Positions 6,377 through 9,856 of a DNA stretch of 9,856 bases are shown one piece after another. Position numbers and translations under genes: made by a program. The stretch lies in contig JAUWGA010000059.1 of NCBI GenBank assembly GCA_030606635.1, forward strand, positions 1 through 9,856, given 5' to 3'. Positions within the stretch are counted from its first letter, which is position 1, and each line of letters begins with the position of its first letter. This DNA comes from Methanosarcinales archaeon (lineage in GTDB: Archaea; Halobacteriota; Methanosarcinia; Methanosarcinales; Methanogasteraceae). The notes beneath the pieces are model-generated. The model ran no database searches. It was not told the DNA's origin and was given only the letters and a program-made list of their open reading frames with translations.

Positions 6377-8336
6377 GATCATGACTGTGCCACCAGCCGC
6401 GATATTCATCGTCGGCGCACTCTTAATCCCGCTCTTCCAAGGAAAGCTGCGGCAGGCATACATGCTACTGATAGCGGTTGCAGCCATCCTCAATGTGTAC
6501 TTTATGCAAGATGGCGTCTACTGGATCCACCCGTTCATGGAGTACGGACTGGTCTTCGGGAGAGTCGATCTCTTAAGCAAGTGCTTCGCGTACGTCTTCA
6601 CAATCGCAGCCCTTGCCATGACGTTTTATGCGCTGCGCACGAAGGAAACGGGCGAGCATGTTGCCGCATTCCTCTACATCGGAAGTGCGCTCGGTGTCGT
6701 CTTTGCAGGCGACTTGATCACAGTCTTCATCTTCTGGGAGGTTATGGCGTGGGCATCAGTCCTCCTCATCTGGTACAGGCGCACGAAGGCATCAGTCGAC
6801 GCAGGATTCAGGTACATCCTTGTGCACGTCGTGGGAGGTGTCCTCTTACTCGGCGGGATCATCCTGTACATGCAGGAACCAGGAGGGCTCGTCAACGGAA
6901 TTGTTCCATTCACGACTGACGCATTCAATTATGCATCCCCGGCAACAATCCTGATCCTGCTCGGATTCATAATCAACGCGGCAGTGCCGCCGCTTCACGC
7001 ATGGCTGCCTGACGCGTACCCCGAGGCAACGATCACTGGTGCTGTCTTCATGACCGCATTCACCACAAAGACCGCTGTGTACGTGCTTGCCCGCGGGTTT
7101 GCAGGCTTCACGATAGACGGCATCGCAATCCTGATGTGGCTCGGCGCAATCATGGCGCTCTACGGCGTTATCTACGCTATTCTTGAGAACAACATCAGAA
7201 GGCTTCTCGCTTACCACATCGTGAGTCAGGTCGGCTACATGGTCTGCGGCATTGGGATCGCTGCAAGCGCAACAGGCGTTATCAGCCAGACCGCAATCGA
7301 CGGAACCGCTGCACATGCGTTCTGCCACATCCTCTACAAAGGGCTCCTCTTCATGAGCGCAGGCGCAATCATCTACATGACCGGCAAAAGCAAGCTCACA
7401 GAATTAGGCGGGCTCTACAAGGTCATGCCGCTCACGATGATCCTCTACATGATCGCAGCGTTCTCGATTTCAGGAGTTCCGCTTTTTAACGGCTTCACAA
7501 GCAAATCGATAATCATCCATGCCGCAGAGATGGCTGGCAATGCGCCAATCTTCTTGATGCTCGAGGTTGCTGCGGTCGGAACATTCCTGTCAGTCGGTCT
7601 GAAACTACCGTACTTCGCATTCTTCGGAAAAGACTCCGGGATAAAGGCAAAGGACCCGCCCATAAACATGCTAATCGGGATGGGCATCCTCGCGTTCCTC
7701 TGCATCCTATTAGGCGTCTACCCGTCGCTTCTCTACAACATACTGCCGTATCCGGCGGCTATTGCCGATTATGCGCCGTATGCAGCAGGGCATGTCATAG
7801 GATCGCTCCAGTTGCTGCTCTTCACGTACGCAGGCTTCCTGGTCATCAAGAAGAAACTGCGACCAGAGAATACGATCAGTCTCGATACCGACTGGTTCTA
7901 CCGCAAAGGTGCCGTGCTGTTTATGTGGGTTGTGAACAACCCGCTCGCACGTGGCACACAATGGACGATTGACGCAACGCTGGCTGTCAAGAATTTCGCG
8001 GTCTGGTTCAGCAAGAACCCGGTCGAAGCGCTCGGTATCATCACTGACAAAATCTGTCTCAGGGTTCTCCGTAGCTCAGAGGGTGCAACTGCCGGGGAAG
8101 AGAGCGCGGAAAAGGTGCTTGCCACCCGCATACGAGAGTATCCGGGAGAGCCGGTGCGGAGAGATCCGATCGGGGTCTCTGTCCTGCTCGGAACGATCTT
8201 TTTGTTCGCGTATCTGGTGATCTATGTGGTCGCCCCGCACCTCTCAGTCTACTCGATGATCGGGCTACTTGTGGTTGCTGTGATCGCAGGAATCGGGCTG
8301 CGGGTGCGGGAGATGATGCGGGGGGTGGAGGGGTAA
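6366..8336 (+). CDS. Antiporter-like subunit, third and longest copy (MnhD/NuoL-like, 656 aa)
   Basis: This NuoL/M/N-family subunit is about 150 residues longer than the other two. The antiporter core spans about 1-490. E125 (FIFWE), K235 (FTTKTAVYVL), K325 (CHILYK) and K380 (GFTSKS) are present, but the TM7 position that is Lys in the paralogs is Asn204 (IINAAVPPLHAWLPDAY). After the core comes SLDTDWFYRKGA (505-516), then an amphipathic region to about 590 that may lie along the membrane, and a final helix or two at about 603-645. The ATG has GGAGGA (6355-6360) five bases upstream. It is the last operon gene. Its final 90 bases recur in decayed form at 9082-9178. Confidence 0.93.
   Translation: MTSEIMTVPPAAIFIVGALLIPLFQGKLRQAYMLLIAVAAILNVYFMQDGVYWIHPFMEYGLVFGRVDLLSKCFAYVFTIAALAMTFYALRTKETGEHVAAFLYIGSALGVVFAGDLITVFIFWEVMAWASVLLIWYRRTKASVDAGFRYILVHVVGGVLLLGGIILYMQEPGGLVNGIVPFTTDAFNYASPATILILLGFIINAAVPPLHAWLPDAYPEATITGAVFMTAFTTKTAVYVLARGFAGFTIDGIAILMWLGAIMALYGVIYAILENNIRRLLAYHIVSQVGYMVCGIGIAASATGVISQTAIDGTAAHAFCHILYKGLLFMSAGAIIYMTGKSKLTELGGLYKVMPLTMILYMIAAFSISGVPLFNGFTSKSIIIHAAEMAGNAPIFLMLEVAAVGTFLSVGLKLPYFAFFGKDSGIKAKDPPINMLIGMGILAFLCILLGVYPSLLYNILPYPAAIADYAPYAAGHVIGSLQLLLFTYAGFLVIKKKLRPENTISLDTDWFYRKGAVLFMWVVNNPLARGTQWTIDATLAVKNFAVWFSKNPVEALGIITDKICLRVLRSSEGATAGEESAEKVLATRIREYPGEPVRRDPIGVSVLLGTIFLFAYLVIYVVAPHLSVYSMIGLLVVAVIAGIGLRVREMMRGVEG
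8241..8336 (+). repeat. Intact copy of a ~90-bp direct repeat (3' end of the 656-aa antiporter gene)
   Basis: The last 96 bases of the operon encode the terminal helix and the basic end of the third antiporter subunit. They match 9082-9178 in the same orientation. In the core, 53 of 55 bases (8271-8325 against 9113-9168) agree, with one extra base in the other copy. Similarity falls off on both sides. Confidence 0.85.
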
Positions 8337-8358
8337 TGTGACGCACCCCATTTAACCA

Positions 8359-8739
8359 TCAGCCATCCATACGCACCAGACTTTTGCGTATAAAATTCAT
8401 GAAATGTTTCATCTGCATTTCAGGTGTTGGGGGCATATCACTCTCGATCACCATTTTCTCATTTTTATTATGGAAATGATGCGGAAAAGTTGTTACATGC
8501 GACCAGACCTTATGCGGCGCATTATCGTAGCGGTATATAGTCCCATCGATCTCAAATCTGTTCCAGTGGTATGAATATCTCCCGGAAACAGAAATCCATA
8601 CATCTGCGAAACTCCCATCGACCAACTCGATCCTCAATTTAGCAGGTTCGCCTGAAGGAAGTCTAAATAGTCTTGTTCCCACGACCACTTCTTTAAATTC
8701 CCTCGCAATCGATTCAAGCGATAGGTATATCTCCAACAT
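8359..8739 (-). CDS. TumE-family (DUF6516) toxin-like protein
   Basis: This 126-residue soluble protein matches the DUF6516/TumE family from memory: RYSYHWNRFEIDG (54-66), then YRYDNAPH (69-76) and the His-rich TFPHHFH (84-90). TumE proteins are toxins of type II toxin-antitoxin pairs, and these conserved polar residues are candidates for an active site; no catalytic assignment can be made here. The gene lies downstream of a small antitoxin-like gene and overlaps it by 26 bases, as expected for a coupled pair. The ATG at 8739 has only a weak SD. It is convergent with the antiporter operon, 22 bases from its stop. Confidence 0.75.
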   Translation of the reverse strand: MLEIYLSLESIAREFKEVVVGTRLFRLPSGEPAKLRIELVDGSFADVWISVSGRYSYHWNRFEIDGTIYRYDNAPHKVWSHVTTFPHHFHNKNEKMVIESDMPPTPEMQMKHFMNFIRKSLVRMDG

Positions 8740-9019
8740 GCGAGAGTTCCATTTTTAATTTATTTACCTGAGTTTCAATATTTTCAAGAGTGATCAGATC
8801 CTCCCAACCGGGATGTTCGGGGATACTGCCGTCCTGCACCTTCTTTTCAAATTCATCCAGAGAAAGTACTTGATATCTGGACATAATTTCCAGTCTATCC
8901 CTCATGCATGCTTTGATTCTGGATTTGATGTACTCCATGATGCCTTCCCGGATAAGCGTCTCTTCAGTCATTCCAAGATCTCTTGATAAATGCGCAACGG
9001 ATTTGATGGTGCTTGCCAT
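8714..9019 (-). CDS. Putative antitoxin partner of the TumE-like protein
   Basis: This small, charged, mostly helical protein of 101 residues has an N-terminal part (1-35, MTEETLIREGIMEYIKSRI) that could form a helix-turn-helix or dimerising helices. A middle segment SLDEFEKKVQDGSIPEH (53-69) and a C-terminal amphipathic helix (about 79-92) follow. Small archaeal genes of this layout often precede DUF6516 genes, so antitoxin is the best guess; no DNA-binding fold is proven. The reading frame stays open up to 9229, but the ATG at 9019 is preferred. AAGGAG (9026-9031) lies six bases upstream of it, a TATA-like box sits at 9054-9062, and the longer frame runs into the duplicated antiporter-gene remnant. 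Confidence 0.7.
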   Translation of the reverse strand: MASTIKSVAHLSRDLGMTEETLIREGIMEYIKSRIKACMRDRLEIMSRYQVLSLDEFEKKVQDGSIPEHPGWEDLITLENIETQVNKLKMELSHVGDIPIA

Positions 9020-9053
9020 GGAAAACTCCTTATGTTCCATATTCCGGGTGCCG

Positions 9054-9062
9054 TATATTAAA
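9054..9062 (-). promoter_or_regulatory. Putative TATA box of the toxin-antitoxin pair
   Basis: Read on the minus strand the box is TTTAATATA. A transcription start about 25 bases further on would fall near 9030-9036, just before the AAGGAG and ATG of the antitoxin-like gene, giving a very short leader. Upstream ATGs of the longer frame would lie at or outside the transcript start. The spacing fits, but there is no experimental support. Confidence 0.45.
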
Positions 9063-9081
9063 AGTTGCCCTACCCGGAGCG

Positions 9082-9178
9082 CTCTCAGTTCATTCCGGTG
9101 ATCGGACTCTTCGTGGTTGCTGTGATCGCGGGAATCGGGCTCTCGGGTGCGGGAGATGATGCGGGGGGCGGGGGTGAG
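9082..9178 (+). pseudogene. Decayed copy of the 3' end of the 656-aa antiporter subunit gene
   Basis: This stretch matches 8241-8336 in the same orientation. Segment 9113-9141 differs from 8271-8299 at one base, and 9144-9168 is identical to 8301-8325. Between these blocks the copy has an extra base, so the encoded helix (VVAVIAGIGL) continues in a shifted frame to a TAG at about 9198. Nothing of the rest of the antiporter gene lies upstream of it. The toxin-antitoxin pair lies between the two copies. Confidence 0.8.
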
Positions 9179-9315
9179 GGGCTCTGCATGGTTATATAGT
9201 TTAATCTCGTAGGTGCTGGTTTGGAACATGTACTATTTAGGCATCCCGGATACCTGCCAGTGTTACTGGATTTTCAGTCAGATTCCCAGTGCCCCAAATT
9301 GATACTGGTCCCAAG

Positions 9316-9323
9316 ATTTTATT
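9316..9323 (+). promoter_or_regulatory. Putative TATA-like box before the 58-residue membrane protein gene
   Basis: TTTTATTA lies about 30 bases before the ATG at 9353, with CCAAGA upstream as a possible purine-containing BRE. Transcription would begin a few bases before the GGTGA that could serve as SD. The stronger AT box at 9191-9199 is an alternative promoter with a longer leader. Confidence 0.3.
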
Positions 9324-9352
9324 AGGTTGCAAGACGAGTATTCTCTGGTGAA

Positions 9353-9529
9353 ATGAAAATAAATACTTCAGCGTTTATAGATTTCATAAAAGCCAGATGG
9401 CGTATGGTTGTGACATTGATAGCCGCATGTTTCATAGGGATTCTTATACTGCTCTATGTGGCCGGGCTTCTCCTCCTGCCATCCGAAATAACGCAATCGA
9501 GCGGAGTGGTGATCTTTTGGGATCAATAA
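9353..9529 (+). CDS. Small single-helix membrane protein, unrecognised
   Basis: This is a 58-residue protein with a basic N-terminus (KARWR at 13-17) and one long hydrophobic segment (about 19-42), then a short polar end finishing VIFWDQ. The positive-inside pattern predicts an inner N-terminus, or the segment could act as an uncleaved signal anchor. GGTGA directly precedes the ATG with very short spacing. I recognise no family. It lies 25 bases before a larger membrane-protein gene on the same strand, so the two are probably cotranscribed. It may be a real small protein or a chance frame, but its hydrophobic helix and position favour a gene. Confidence 0.55.
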   Translation: MKINTSAFIDFIKARWRMVVTLIAACFIGILILLYVAGLLLLPSEITQSSGVVIFWDQ

Positions 9530-9554
9530 CCCGACCGGTATTTTGTGAATCAAA

Positions 9555-9856
9555 ATGAAGATAGACTACATCGTTAAAGAAGGGTTTTGGCGGTCGATCG
9601 CAGTGAAAAGTTGGAGATCCGTCTGTAGCAGGATCCTTGAACTGGTGGGAACCGCATTCGTATTCGGGGTGGTATTGCAGCTCGTTCAGATAATAGTTTT
9701 TGATACCCTCGGTATCGACAGGATGCTGGGTGGTTTTATGTGGATCTCACTCATTGTTGTGCCTGTAACCATCTCTATGGCGGTCTCTTACTTCTGCCAC
9801 AGTGATTGGGCATACACAATCGTAACCGGTGTTGCAACCTCAGTCTTTGCGGTATC
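9555..9856 (+). CDS. Unrecognised membrane protein, N-terminal part only
   Basis: The frame is open from ATG 9555 to the window end (100 full codons), so the C-terminus is missing. The first 27 residues are amphipathic and basic. Hydrophobic segments follow at about 28-48, 60-80 and 85-100, with HSDW at 82-85 in the loop before the third. GTGA at 9545-9548 is a reasonable SD six bases before the start. I do not recognise the family and see no link to the antiporter. With the preceding 58-residue protein it may form a two-gene membrane unit. Confidence 0.65.
   Translation, partial: MKIDYIVKEGFWRSIAVKSWRSVCSRILELVGTAFVFGVVLQLVQIIVFDTLGIDRMLGGFMWISLIVVPVTISMAVSYFCHSDWAYTIVTGVATSVFAV

Larger units (their letters stand above)
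9020..9352. other. Gene-free stretch between the antitoxin and the next plus-strand gene
   Basis: It holds the minus-strand promoter of the antitoxin, the decayed antiporter-gene fragment (9082-9178), a strong AT box GTTATATAG (9191-9199) readable on either strand, and a weaker box near 9316. A 24-codon reading frame (9228-9302) follows the AT box but has no SD. No RNA gene is recognised. Confidence 0.6.

Noticed and set aside
8321..8349. Possible terminator hairpin (GGGTG paired with CACCC) at the end of the operon
   Set aside because: The G-rich arm allows several weak pairings and no T-run follows within the short convergent gap. A T-rich stretch at 8454-8470 lies inside the toxin gene and could terminate the operon, but this is unsupported.
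9020..9229. N-terminal extension of the antitoxin-like gene up to an ATG at 9229
   Set aside because: The extra 70 residues cross the antisense of the antiporter-gene remnant and the TATA-like box, while ATG 9019 has a good AAGGAG at the right spacing.
9228..9302. A 24-codon plus-strand frame shortly after the strong AT box at 9191-9199
   Set aside because: It has no SD, no motif and no hydrophobic helix. The distance from the AT box fits a start, but that alone is not enough.
9368..9553. A 61-codon minus-strand frame opposite the 58-residue membrane protein
   Set aside because: No SD or motif is visible, and the plus-strand frame has a clear membrane helix and start signal.

Overview
The window looks archaeal, most likely a methanogen-related or methane/alkane-cycling euryarchaeon; this lineage guess is inference. 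The supporting signs are Shine-Dalgarno (SD) motifs of the GGTGATC/GGAGGTGA type, TATA-like AT boxes instead of bacterial -10/-35 pairs, tightly overlapping ATGA/TTGA gene junctions, and Mrp/Mbh subunits split in the way seen in archaeal membrane-bound hydrogenase and Mrp clusters. No rRNA, tRNA, CRISPR array or transposase gene was recognised.

Positions 1-418 hold no convincing gene. There is an AT-rich stretch, a block of inverted repeats (about 190-267), and a TATA-like box near 332 that could drive the operon.

Positions 419-8336 are one compact plus-strand operon of 11 genes encoding a multisubunit cation/proton antiporter of the Mrp (Mnh/Sha) type. The order is mnhE, mnhF, mnhG, an MbhD-like gene, an MbhE-like gene, mnhB, mnhC, mnhD, a second MnhD/NuoM-like gene, a small His/acid-rich two-helix protein, and a third, longer (656 aa) MnhD/NuoL-like gene. 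The large bacterial MrpA is not present as one protein: its C-terminal parts are the two separate small genes, and its NuoL-like part is probably replaced by one of the three antiporter-like subunits. Up to mnhD the order matches the Mrp half of Pyrococcus-type membrane-bound hydrogenase. Where hydrogenase genes would follow, there are two more antiporter-like subunits instead, so nothing in the window supplies a redox module. The products should form a large membrane complex exchanging Na+ and H+.

Positions 8337-9178 carry a minus-strand toxin-antitoxin-like pair: an antitoxin candidate followed by a TumE-family (DUF6516) protein. The pair is bracketed by two copies of the last roughly 90 bp of the operon, one intact inside the last operon gene and one decayed at 9082-9178. 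This arrangement is the most unusual feature of the window.

Positions 9179-9856 contain AT-rich promoter-like sequence, a 58-residue single-helix membrane protein, and the 5' part of an unrecognised membrane protein that runs off the end.
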